Notes under the pieces: model-generated | The model's input: the letters and a program-made list of their open reading frames with translations, nothing else | What the model was told of the DNA's origin: nothing | Database searches by the model: none | DNA from: Burkholderiales bacterium | GTDB taxonomy: Bacteria > Pseudomonadota > Gammaproteobacteria > Burkholderiales > CAIKXV01 | NCBI GenBank assembly: GCA_014379045.1 | Contig: JACMMK010000514.1 | Coordinates: 1-13,523 of the forward strand | Reading direction: 5' to 3' | DNA length: 13,523 bases | Position numbers and translations under genes: made by a program | Part shown: one piece after another, positions 1-6,059 of the stretch | Layout of the letters: every line of letters begins with the position of its first letter | Numbering within the stretch: position 1 is the stretch's first letter

Positions 1-800
1 ACGAAATCCACCCCGGCGAGCAGCGCGTCGCGCCGCTCGTTGCGCGGCACCGCGCCGGCGTGGCCGTACGCGCCGATGACGCGGCCGTGCTTGTGGCGAT
101 GGTTGCCGCGAATGCCGGTCACCACCGCGCAACGCCGACCGATATGCACCAGATGCGGTCCCTGCTCGATGTGCACCTCGAGATAGGCACCGATCGCTTC
201 GGGCGCGAGGTGACGACGACCGTCGCGCACAGCCTGCGGATCGAAGCCGCCGTCCTGCATGTGCTCGGCGAGCGTGCGCCCGGTGTCGACCCGCACGATG
301 GTGTCGACCGCGTCGGTGTCGACGCGGCCGAACGCCATGCGGCTGCCGAGGTAGGGCGCGGGGAACCACGACAACTCCTCGCCGCGGATCGCCATCACGG
401 TCACATCGACGCGCGGCACCATCCCGGCGCGTTGCAGCCAGGCGACCGCAACCAGCCCGGCGACGACGCCCGCCGCGCCGTCGTAGTTGCCACCGTGCGG
501 CACCGCGTCCATGTGCGAGCCGATCATGATGCACGGTGCCGCGCGGTCGCGGCCAGGCAGGGTCATGTACAGGTTGCCGGCAAAGTCCACCGCGCACTCG
601 AGGCCCAGTTCATCGGCCCATTCGCGGGCGAGGTCGTGCGCCATCTGTTCGCCCGGTCCCCACGAGGCGCGCGAGACGCCCGGTTCATCGGCGCTGCGCG
701 CGCGCATTTCATCGAACAGGCGTGCGGCGCGTGCGACTTCCGCTGTCAACTCGATCGGGGGGGTCTCGGGCGTCGCCGAGTGGTCAGCGGGTGCGAACAC
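1..800 (-). CDS. Zn-dependent amidohydrolase, M20 family, N-carbamoyl-L-amino-acid hydrolase type (3' end outside window)
   Basis: Only the first 266 residues are present; the frame stays open through position 1, and the family is usually about 410-430 residues. Start chosen at GTG 800-798, with GGAG five bases upstream on the minus strand. Metal-site motifs are in order: GSHMDAVPHGGNYDG with His96 and Asp107, RGEELSWF with Glu141/Glu142, and HIEQGP with His210. The next block, GHAGAVPRNERRDAL near 246-260, matches the start of the dimerisation/lid domain. These are hallmarks of carbamoylases, beta-ureidopropionases and allantoate amidohydrolases, which hydrolyse a C-N bond in N-carbamoyl or ureido compounds using two metal ions in the cytoplasm. 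No signal peptide is visible. Which substrate it uses is not decidable here; the E-L-W-F variant after the Glu pair resembles a subgroup seen in Burkholderiales. It is divergent from fic, with 115 bp between the starts. Confidence 0.9.
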   Translation of the reverse strand, partial: MFAPADHSATPETPPIELTAEVARAARLFDEMRARSADEPGVSRASWGPGEQMAHDLAREWADELGLECAVDFAGNLYMTLPGRDRAAPCIMIGSHMDAVPHGGNYDGAAGVVAGLVAVAWLQRAGMVPRVDVTVMAIRGEELSWFPAPYLGSRMAFGRVDTDAVDTIVRVDTGRTLAEHMQDGGFDPQAVRDGRRHLAPEAIGAYLEVHIEQGPHLVHIGRRCAVVTGIRGNHRHKHGRVIGAYGHAGAVPRNERRDALLAGVDF

Positions 801-854
801 GGGAACTCCACAGTGTGGTCGCAGGCCTGCTCTGCGAGATTTCGCCTGCGCCGC

Positions 855-884
855 TTGTTTTACGATAAAGCTTCAACCTAAAAT
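855..884 (+). promoter_or_regulatory. Candidate sigma70 promoter of fic
   Basis: TTGTTT at 855-860 and TAAAAT at 879-884 are separated by 18 bp inside a conspicuously AT-rich island of an otherwise very GC-rich region. Transcription would begin near 890, giving a short leader of about 25 nt before ATG 916. The -10 element lies inside the palindrome CCTAAAATAGG. Confidence 0.55.
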
Positions 885-905
885 AGGATCGGTCACTAAT
901 TTAGG
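877..905. repeat. Tandem operator-like repeat CTAA(AA/TT)TAGG in the fic promoter
   Basis: CTAAAATAGG (878-887) and CTAATTTAGG (896-905) agree at 8 of 10 positions and lie 18 bp apart, and both are followed by a similar NTC. The first, extended by one C, is a perfect 4+3+4 palindrome (CCTA-AAA-TAGG). The outer CCTAAA (877-882) and TTTAGG (900-905) also form an inverted pair. One copy covers the -10 box and the other covers the start of the leader, which is the geometry of a repressor site. The ligand is unknown; the winged helix at the Fic C-terminus is an obvious candidate. Confidence 0.5.
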
Positions 906-915
906 CTCACGGTCG

Positions 916-2082
916 ATGAAGCGGGCTTTGCAAGGCCGGTACGTCGAGGCTGCCGGCGCGGGGGAGGTGTTCAGAGCTTTTGTCCCGTCAGCCTTGCCGC
1001 CGAGCCCAGGTGTCGATTGGACCACCGCGCTGCGTAGCCGCTTCGACGCCGCCTTGCTGGCGCTTGGCAGGCTCGACGCGGTGACCGATCTGTTACCCAA
1101 TGCGGCGTTGCTACTTTACAGCTTCGTGCGCAAGGAAGCCGTACTGTCATCGATGATCGAAGGAACGCAGTCCTCGCTCGCCGATCTGATGTTGTACGAA
1201 CTCGATGAGCAACCCGGCGTCCCGGTCGAGGATGCGCGTGAAGTCAGCCGCTACGTCGCGGCGCTCGAACATGGTCTGCAACGATTGCGAGGAGGATTCC
1301 CGCTTTCACTGCGGCTGATCCGCGAAGTACATGAGGTGCTGATCGGTCCTGGGCGAGGGGCGCGGCTTACGCCCGGCGAGTTTCGTCGGAGCCAGGTCTG
1401 GATCGGAGGAACGCGCCCGGGCAACGCCGCGTTCGTGCCACCGCCGGCGAGCGAGCTCGACGATTGCCTCAAGCAGTACGAGCGCTTTCTGCACGACGAG
1501 CCGGAATCTACCCCGTCGCTGGTCAAGGCCGCGCTGGCACATGTTCAGTTCGAAACCATCCACCCCTTCCTCGATGGCAACGGGCGCGTCGGCCGCCTGC
1601 TGATAGCGATGCAACTCGCCTCGGATGGTCTGTTGCGCGAGCCAATGCTGTATCTGAGCCTGTACTTCAAATCGCACCGTCAGACCTACTACGAACTGTT
1701 GAATGCGGTGCGCTTGACCGGCGATTGGGAAACCTGGCTGGAATTCTTCGCTGATGCGGTCGTGGACAGCGCAACTCAAGCGGCCGCATCGGCGAAGCAA
1801 CTGCTCGAGTTGGCCGCAAGCGATGCGAGACGTATCGAAGACTTGGGCCGCGCCGCGCCATCGGCGCTCGCGCTCCACCGATCGTTGCAGCGCCAACCGA
1901 TCGCAACGGCGGCGTCGCTTTCCGCGGCGACCGGGCTCACGCCGGCCACGGTCAACAAGTCTTTGGCGCATCTGGAACGCATCGGACTGGTCGCCGAGCT
2001 CACCCGCAGGCAACGCGGACGCGTGTTCAGCTATACGCGCTACGCTCACATCCTGAGCGAAGGGATGGCATTGCCACGCTGA
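916..2082 (+). CDS. fic: Fic family protein AMP-transferase with C-terminal winged helix
   Basis: The product is 388 residues. Fic enzymes transfer AMP, or sometimes another nucleotide moiety, from ATP to Ser/Thr/Tyr hydroxyls of target proteins. The catalytic loop HPFLDGNGRVGR is at 216-227, with catalytic His216, Asp220 and the phosphate-binding Arg. An inhibitory SxxxEG motif (Ser78, Glu82, Gly83) precedes it, placing the enzyme in the class with an N-terminal inhibitory helix: Glu82 is expected to block productive ATP binding. RRSQVWIGG near 156-164 is the usual target-binding flap region. The last ~70 residues (about 318-388) contain a helix-turn-helix with TGLTPATVNKSLAHLERIGL and a wing, typical of the SoFic-like architecture. 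The frame is open upstream to 487, but ATG 916 was chosen because it follows the promoter and because the upstream part is antisense to the amidohydrolase. No strong Shine-Dalgarno is visible (AGG at 903-905 only). It is convergent with bug1 and has no antitoxin partner. Confidence 0.93.
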   Translation: MKRALQGRYVEAAGAGEVFRAFVPSALPPSPGVDWTTALRSRFDAALLALGRLDAVTDLLPNAALLLYSFVRKEAVLSSMIEGTQSSLADLMLYELDEQPGVPVEDAREVSRYVAALEHGLQRLRGGFPLSLRLIREVHEVLIGPGRGARLTPGEFRRSQVWIGGTRPGNAAFVPPPASELDDCLKQYERFLHDEPESTPSLVKAALAHVQFETIHPFLDGNGRVGRLLIAMQLASDGLLREPMLYLSLYFKSHRQTYYELLNAVRLTGDWETWLEFFADAVVDSATQAAASAKQLLELAASDARRIEDLGRAAPSALALHRSLQRQPIATAASLSAATGLTPATVNKSLAHLERIGLVAELTRRQRGRVFSYTRYAHILSEGMALPR

Positions 2083-2189
2083 GTGCGCGCTGAACGCGCC
2101 TGGACCCGCTCCACCCGGCAGACGACTGCGCCCACCGGGCTTCCACGACACGAAAAACAGGCGGTCCGGTTCGTGGCGTTCGGTCGCCC

Positions 2190-3248
2190 TCAATCCGCCT
2201 TTGCGCCCGAAGCCTTGACCACCTTGCCCCACTTCGCCATCTCGCTCTTGAGGAACGCGGTGAATTGCTCGGGTGTACTGCCCACCGGCGCCGACCCGTC
2301 GGCCATCAGGATGTCGCGGATCTCGGTATTGCGCACGATGTTGGCGATGTCGCCGGACACGCGCTTCACGATCGCCGGGGGGATGCCCGCCGGCCCGATC
2401 ACGCCGCGGAACGCATCCATCTCGTACCCGGGCAGCGTCTCGCCCATCGTCTGGATGTCGGGAAGCGAGGCGACGCGCTGGCGGCTGCTGACCGCGAGTC
2501 CGCGCAGGCGTCCGCCGCGCAGGTACGGCGACGCCGATGCGGTGGTGGTCATCAGCATCGACACGCGCCCGGCCATCACATCGCCGGCGGCTTCGGGGAT
2601 GCCTCGATACGGTACGTGCACCATGTCGATGCCCGCCATGCTCTTGAACATCTCGGTCGCGATATGCGGTGCCGACCCCGAGCCGGGGGAGGCGTACGTG
2701 AGCAACCCCGGTTTCGCCTTCGCCAGCGCGATCACGTCCTTGATCGTCTGTGCCGGACTCGTCGGGCTGGTGACCAGGATGTTCGCGACCGCGTCGATCT
2801 GCGTCACCGGCGTGAAGTCGCGCACCGGGTCGTACGGCAGCTTCGCGTGCAGGCTCGGGTTGATGACGAAGGTCGTGGTGTTGACGAGGAACGTGTGACC
2901 GTCGGGCGAGGCCTTCGACACGATCTCGGTGCCGACGATGGTGCCGGCACCGGGCCGTGAATCGACGATGACCGGCTGCCCGTACTTCTCGGCAAGCTTC
3001 TGGCCGATCTGGCGCACCATCACGTCGAGCGTGCCGGGCGTGAACGGCACGACGAACCGCACCGGGCGCGAGGGATAGCCGTCGACCGGTGCGGCGGCAT
3101 GCAGCGGGGCCGTTACGACCAGAGCGAGCAGGAAGGTGGGCACGCCGCGCCGGACCCGCGCGCGCGTGGTATCTGCACGGACGGCGTCATGCATCACAGC
3201 AGACGCCGGGACGCGATCTGCACCGAAGGGTCGCATCGATCGCCGCAT
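2190..3248 (-). CDS. Bug family (TctC-like) tripartite tricarboxylate transporter substrate-binding protein 1
   Basis: The product is 352 residues. Bug proteins are periplasmic receptors that bind small carboxylates or amides; many are orphans without a dedicated TctAB membrane pair. Family blocks are visible: YPSRPVRFVVPF just after the signal peptide, KLPYDPVRDFTPVT, MVHVPYRGIPEAAGDVMAG, and the C-terminal GSTPEQFTAFLKSEMAKWGKVV. The signal peptide is unusual: an Arg-rich n-region of about 35 residues precedes the hydrophobic VPTFLLALVVTAPLHAAA. A shorter start at the Met 18 residues in (MHDAVRADTT) would also leave a good signal. ATG 3248 was preferred because GGGAG lies seven bases before it and the stop codon of the upstream ggt-like gene overlaps it in TGATG; ATG 3254 is the other option. 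The first ligand loop reads PFTPGTLDVMVR, one residue shorter than the common PGG-x-x-D form. Confidence 0.9.
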   Translation of the reverse strand: MRRSMRPFGADRVPASAVMHDAVRADTTRARVRRGVPTFLLALVVTAPLHAAAPVDGYPSRPVRFVVPFTPGTLDVMVRQIGQKLAEKYGQPVIVDSRPGAGTIVGTEIVSKASPDGHTFLVNTTTFVINPSLHAKLPYDPVRDFTPVTQIDAVANILVTSPTSPAQTIKDVIALAKAKPGLLTYASPGSGSAPHIATEMFKSMAGIDMVHVPYRGIPEAAGDVMAGRVSMLMTTTASASPYLRGGRLRGLAVSSRQRVASLPDIQTMGETLPGYEMDAFRGVIGPAGIPPAIVKRVSGDIANIVRNTEIRDILMADGSAPVGSTPEQFTAFLKSEMAKWGKVVKASGAKAD

Positions 3249-5005
3249 CACCATGCTCCCGCATAGCCTTCGCGCCGTGGATCGGCGCCGGCGTGTTTGA
3301 GGCCCGTCGTCGGGTGCGCCATGATCGCGCAGACACCGGCATTCTCGGCGGGGAACTGCGGCCAGACGTCGACGTCATGGCCCATCGTGCGCAACGCCTC
3401 GATCGTGTCCCGCGCAAACGCATCCTCGATGTTCAGTCGCGCCGGCAGGTAGCCGTGCGGCGCGAACGAGTTGGGGAAGCTCCAGCTCGAGATGCGCGGC
3501 GCCTCGACCGCTGCCTGCACCGTCTTGTCGAACTCGACGATGTTGAGGAACACCTGCAGCATCGCCTGCGACTGGGTGTCGCCTCCCGGCGTGCCGAAGG
3601 CCATGAACAGCTTGCCATCGCGGAACGCGAGCGACGGATTCGGTGTCAGACGCGGGCGCTTGCCGGGTGCCACGACGCTCGGATGTCCCGGCGTGAGGCG
3701 CGACTGGCAGCCGCGTCCCGACAACGCCAAGCCGGTACCCGGAATGATCGGCACGTCGTATTGCGGGTCACTCAACGTCGCCGAGTAACCGTTGCCGTCG
3801 CGGTCCATCACGCAGCCGTAGATCGTGCCGGGTTGCAGCGCCTTGTTGCTCGTGCCGCGCGCGTCGTCCGTTGCGCGTTCATGCAGCAGATACGGCGCGG
3901 GGGCGCCGTCCGGATATCCCGGGTCGGGCAGGGCCGCGAACGCACGCTGCGCATCGATGCGGCCGCGTTGCCGCGCTGCGTACGCGTCGGAGAGCATGCC
4001 CGCCTTCGGTACGTTCACGAACTTCGGATCCCCCGAATACGCCTCGCGATCGGCGAACGACAGATTCAGGGCCTGATTCACCGCATGCACGTAGGCCACC
4101 GAGTTATGGCCGAGTGCCTTCAAGTCGTAGCCTTCGAGAATCTTCAGCGTCTCGAGCAGCACGATGCCCTGGCACCACACATCGCAGCTGTGCACCGTGT
4201 AGTCGCGATAGCGCACCGAGATGCTTTCCTCGACTGGCACTTCGAAACCCGCAAGATCGTCTTTCGTGACGAAGCCGTCGTGGCGCTGGTGGTAGTCGTG
4301 TACGGTCTGTGCGAAGGGTCCGCGATAGAACCAGTCGTGTACTGCACGCAGTTTCCGGTCGCGATCGCCCTGCGTCTCGCGCTCGACCTCCATCATCCGG
4401 AAGATCGTCCTGGCGAGGTCGACCTGCTTCAGCACATCGCCGACCTTCGGCGGCTGGCCACCGGGGAGGAACACGGCCGCGTTGTCCGGCCAGCGCGCGA
4501 ACTGCTCCGCCGTCCACGCGATGTTGCTGGCGAGCAGCGGGTACACGGCGAAGCCGTCGCGCGCGATCTCCATCGCGGCGGTTGCAGCCTGCGTGAACGA
4601 GATCGTCCCGTAGCGACGCAGCGCCTCGATATGCGTCGCCGGGGCGGCAGGCATCACCGTGCGCAGCAGTCCCTCGGGCACGTGCGCGCCGCCCTCGCGG
4701 CGCAGGCGCTCGAGATCGGTGTTCGCCGGCCAGTAGCCGAGGCCGGCCAGGCTGATCACGCGATCCTCGGCCTTCAGATAGATCAGCGTCGGCGCGACCC
4801 CGGCGAAGCTGACCATGTCCGGCTGCAGGATGGCCAGCGCCATCGCGGCACACACCCCGGCATCGATCGCATTGCCGCCGCCGTCGAGGATGCGCATCGC
4901 CGCCACGGTGCCGAGGTAGTGACCGGTCGCGACCGCGTGGTGGGTGCCGACGACAGTCGGACGGAAGCTCGGCGGTTGAATCGCCATCTTGACTTTACGG
5001 GCCAT
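3248..5005 (-). CDS. Gamma-glutamyltransferase-like Ntn hydrolase (GGT family amidohydrolase)
   Basis: The product is 585 residues, a normal GGT proenzyme length. These proteins cleave themselves before a Thr, which then acts as the N-terminal nucleophile for amide hydrolysis or transfer. Here the site is PGTIYGCVMDRDGN with Thr394 as nucleophile (Thr391 in E. coli GGT). The oxyanion Gly-Gly is Gly474-Gly475 in FGTPGGDTQ. GGNAIDAGVCAAMALA near 43-58 is the classic N-terminal block. Two things argue against true GGT. The glycine-rich loop after it is SFAGVAP rather than GGGGF, and the Arg-Glu-x-Ala-Pro segment that binds the glutamyl carboxylate is replaced by GLGYWP (88-93). It has no signal peptide, so it is cytoplasmic, unlike E. 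coli GGT. Start ATG 5005 has AAGGAG five bases upstream. Its stop overlaps the start of bug1, so the two are co-translated. Possible roles are oxamate-type (HpxW-like) or other amide or acyl-amide hydrolysis; the substrate is unknown. Confidence 0.9.
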   Translation of the reverse strand: MARKVKMAIQPPSFRPTVVGTHHAVATGHYLGTVAAMRILDGGGNAIDAGVCAAMALAILQPDMVSFAGVAPTLIYLKAEDRVISLAGLGYWPANTDLERLRREGGAHVPEGLLRTVMPAAPATHIEALRRYGTISFTQAATAAMEIARDGFAVYPLLASNIAWTAEQFARWPDNAAVFLPGGQPPKVGDVLKQVDLARTIFRMMEVERETQGDRDRKLRAVHDWFYRGPFAQTVHDYHQRHDGFVTKDDLAGFEVPVEESISVRYRDYTVHSCDVWCQGIVLLETLKILEGYDLKALGHNSVAYVHAVNQALNLSFADREAYSGDPKFVNVPKAGMLSDAYAARQRGRIDAQRAFAALPDPGYPDGAPAPYLLHERATDDARGTSNKALQPGTIYGCVMDRDGNGYSATLSDPQYDVPIIPGTGLALSGRGCQSRLTPGHPSVVAPGKRPRLTPNPSLAFRDGKLFMAFGTPGGDTQSQAMLQVFLNIVEFDKTVQAAVEAPRISSWSFPNSFAPHGYLPARLNIEDAFARDTIEALRTMGHDVDVWPQFPAENAGVCAIMAHPTTGLKHAGADPRREGYAGAW

Positions 5006-5457
5006 CACGACTCCTTTTCGTGCCGGATCGGGCGTCGCACGGTGCCTGGCCGGGCTGCGCCCCACATGCGGGCGCCGGCAGCCGGGGCGTTCGCGCAAGC
5101 AACGCCGAAGCTTCGATACTCGGACAGTTGAGGTCCGGGTTCAAGTGTGCGTTTATCCACGTCGAAGGCACTGCGCCCGCAACGGCATCACGTTTCCCGC
5201 ACTGGCGCACGCCCTGCGGCGGATTGCAACGGTCGCTGTCGGCTATCTGAAACGCTGCGATACCGTCGAGAACCAGCGGGCAGCCAGCGAACGCCCTGCG
5301 CAGTAACATAGGCAAGTGCACCGTTCAAGTGCCACGCGCCAGTGGTCACACCGATACGGCACGGGAGTGCGTCCGGTTCCGGGTGGCGCACCGGCCACGT
5401 CCGATTCCATTCGCTAATTCGTTACATTCGCATCCAACACGCAGGAGAGAGCGCACC
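5006..5457. other. 452-bp divergent intergenic region between the ggt-like gene and the cupin gene
   Basis: No convincing gene is seen; open frames here have no ribosome-binding site or recognisable domain. It must hold promoters for both the minus-strand ggt-bug1 operon and the plus-strand cupin gene. It contains a 23-bp imperfect dyad at 5311-5333, three copies of CAAGTG (5142, 5313, 5326), and a lower-GC stretch at 5410-5435 before the cupin ribosome-binding site. No -35/-10 pair is good enough to name. Confidence 0.6.
5311..5333. promoter_or_regulatory. Imperfect 23-bp dyad, candidate operator upstream of cupin gene
   Basis: GGCA..TG.AC, one central base, then GT.CA..TGCC: 8 of 11 base pairs are symmetric about position 5322. 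Two CAAGTG hexamers sit inside it 13 bp apart (5313-5318 and 5326-5331), so it can be read as either a dyad or a direct repeat. It lies 125 bp upstream of the cupin start and about 306 bp upstream of the ggt-like start. Confidence 0.35.
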
Positions 5458-5934
5458 ATGAAAAGTTTCCGTCGCGTCGTCACCGGCTTCAACAGCGAAG
5501 GCAAGAGCTGCATCAAGTGGGACACTCAGATCGAGCCCCTCAATGTGCGCCCGGGCTTCGACAACATCCCGCTGTGGGCGACGAAGAAGCTACCCGCGGA
5601 GACCGCCACCGACGACCCGAACACCTGGGAACTCGGCACCAGCCTCGCCGGCGGTTCGGTGTTCCGCTTCGGACGCTACGCACCGGGTAATGTCCCGCGC
5701 TGGCATGCGACCGACTCGGTCGACTACGCCATCTGCCTCGCCGGCGAGATGATCATGGAGATGGACGAAGGCTCGGTGCACCTGAAGCCCGGCGATGTGG
5801 TGATCCAGCTCGGCACGAACCACAACTGGCGTAACCCGGGCAAGGAAGACTGCGTGATGGCGTATGTGCTGATCGCCACCGAGGGGGCGAAGACAACCGG
5901 CTGGACCGAACACAACAAGGCGCCGGGACACTGA
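5458..5934 (+). CDS. Single-domain cupin protein
   Basis: The product is 158 residues with one double-stranded beta-helix. The start is ATG 5458, preceded by AGGAGAG 8-10 bases upstream; the frame is open further upstream but without a ribosome-binding site. Cupin motif 1 is PRWHATDSVDYAICLAGE (80-97), in which His83 is followed by Asp86 and Asp89 where classic cupins carry a second His and a Glu. Motif 2 is KPGDVVIQLGTNHNW with His122. This H-x2-D-x2-D-Y form is common in small cupins of soil proteobacteria with no fixed function. It could bind one metal or act as a small-molecule sensor or isomerase; the sequence does not tell. It is the first gene of a probable two-gene plus-strand unit with the dehydrogenase 125 bp downstream, and it is divergent from the ggt-like gene. 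Confidence 0.88.
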   Translation: MKSFRRVVTGFNSEGKSCIKWDTQIEPLNVRPGFDNIPLWATKKLPAETATDDPNTWELGTSLAGGSVFRFGRYAPGNVPRWHATDSVDYAICLAGEMIMEMDEGSVHLKPGDVVIQLGTNHNWRNPGKEDCVMAYVLIATEGAKTTGWTEHNKAPGH

Positions 5935-5954
5935 CGACGAAGCAGCGCGCTTGG

Positions 5955-5974
5955 GCCGAGCGCTGTCGCTCGGC
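5955..5974 (+). terminator. Strong hairpin between cupin and dehydrogenase genes
   Basis: GCCGAGCG (5955-5962), loop CTGT, CGCTCGGC (5967-5974): a perfect 8-bp GC-rich stem starting 20 nt after the cupin stop. Only GCTTTG follows, not a real U-run, so it is a weak or partial intrinsic terminator, or an mRNA-stabilising 3' hairpin that would lower expression of the downstream gene relative to the cupin. Confidence 0.45.
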
Positions 5975-6059
5975 GCTTTGACAGAGGGCGCGCGGTCTGC
6001 GACCGGCGCCCATCCAGCACACAACCGCCCGGCGCCTACCTGCTCAGGAACTTCCTCGA

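Noticed and set aside
487..915. N-terminal extension of the fic frame by 143 codons
   Set aside because: This part is antisense to the amidohydrolase, is Arg/Ser-rich, and would read through the promoter-like AT-rich island; family members begin near ATG 916.
2083..2189. Possible bidirectional terminator between fic and bug1 (GCGCG-CTGAA-CGCGC at 2085-2099; CACGAA/TTCGTG at 2149-2174)
   Set aside because: The stems are only 5-6 bp and no U-run follows; not distinguishable from chance in GC-rich DNA.
1306..2232. 308-codon minus-strand open frame opposite fic
   Set aside because: It crosses the fic stop and the intergenic region, and its product is Arg/Gln-rich without a domain; the plus strand has the Fic motif.
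3089..5131. 680-codon open frame on the plus strand opposite the ggt-like gene
   Set aside because: The product is Arg/His/Ala-rich with no recognisable domain and no ribosome-binding site. It is exactly what antisense of a GC-rich gene yields, while the minus strand has clear GGT motifs.
5152..5160. Single DnaA-box-like TTATCCACG
   Set aside because: One 8-of-9 match without further boxes, an AT-rich unwinding region or replication genes is expected by chance.
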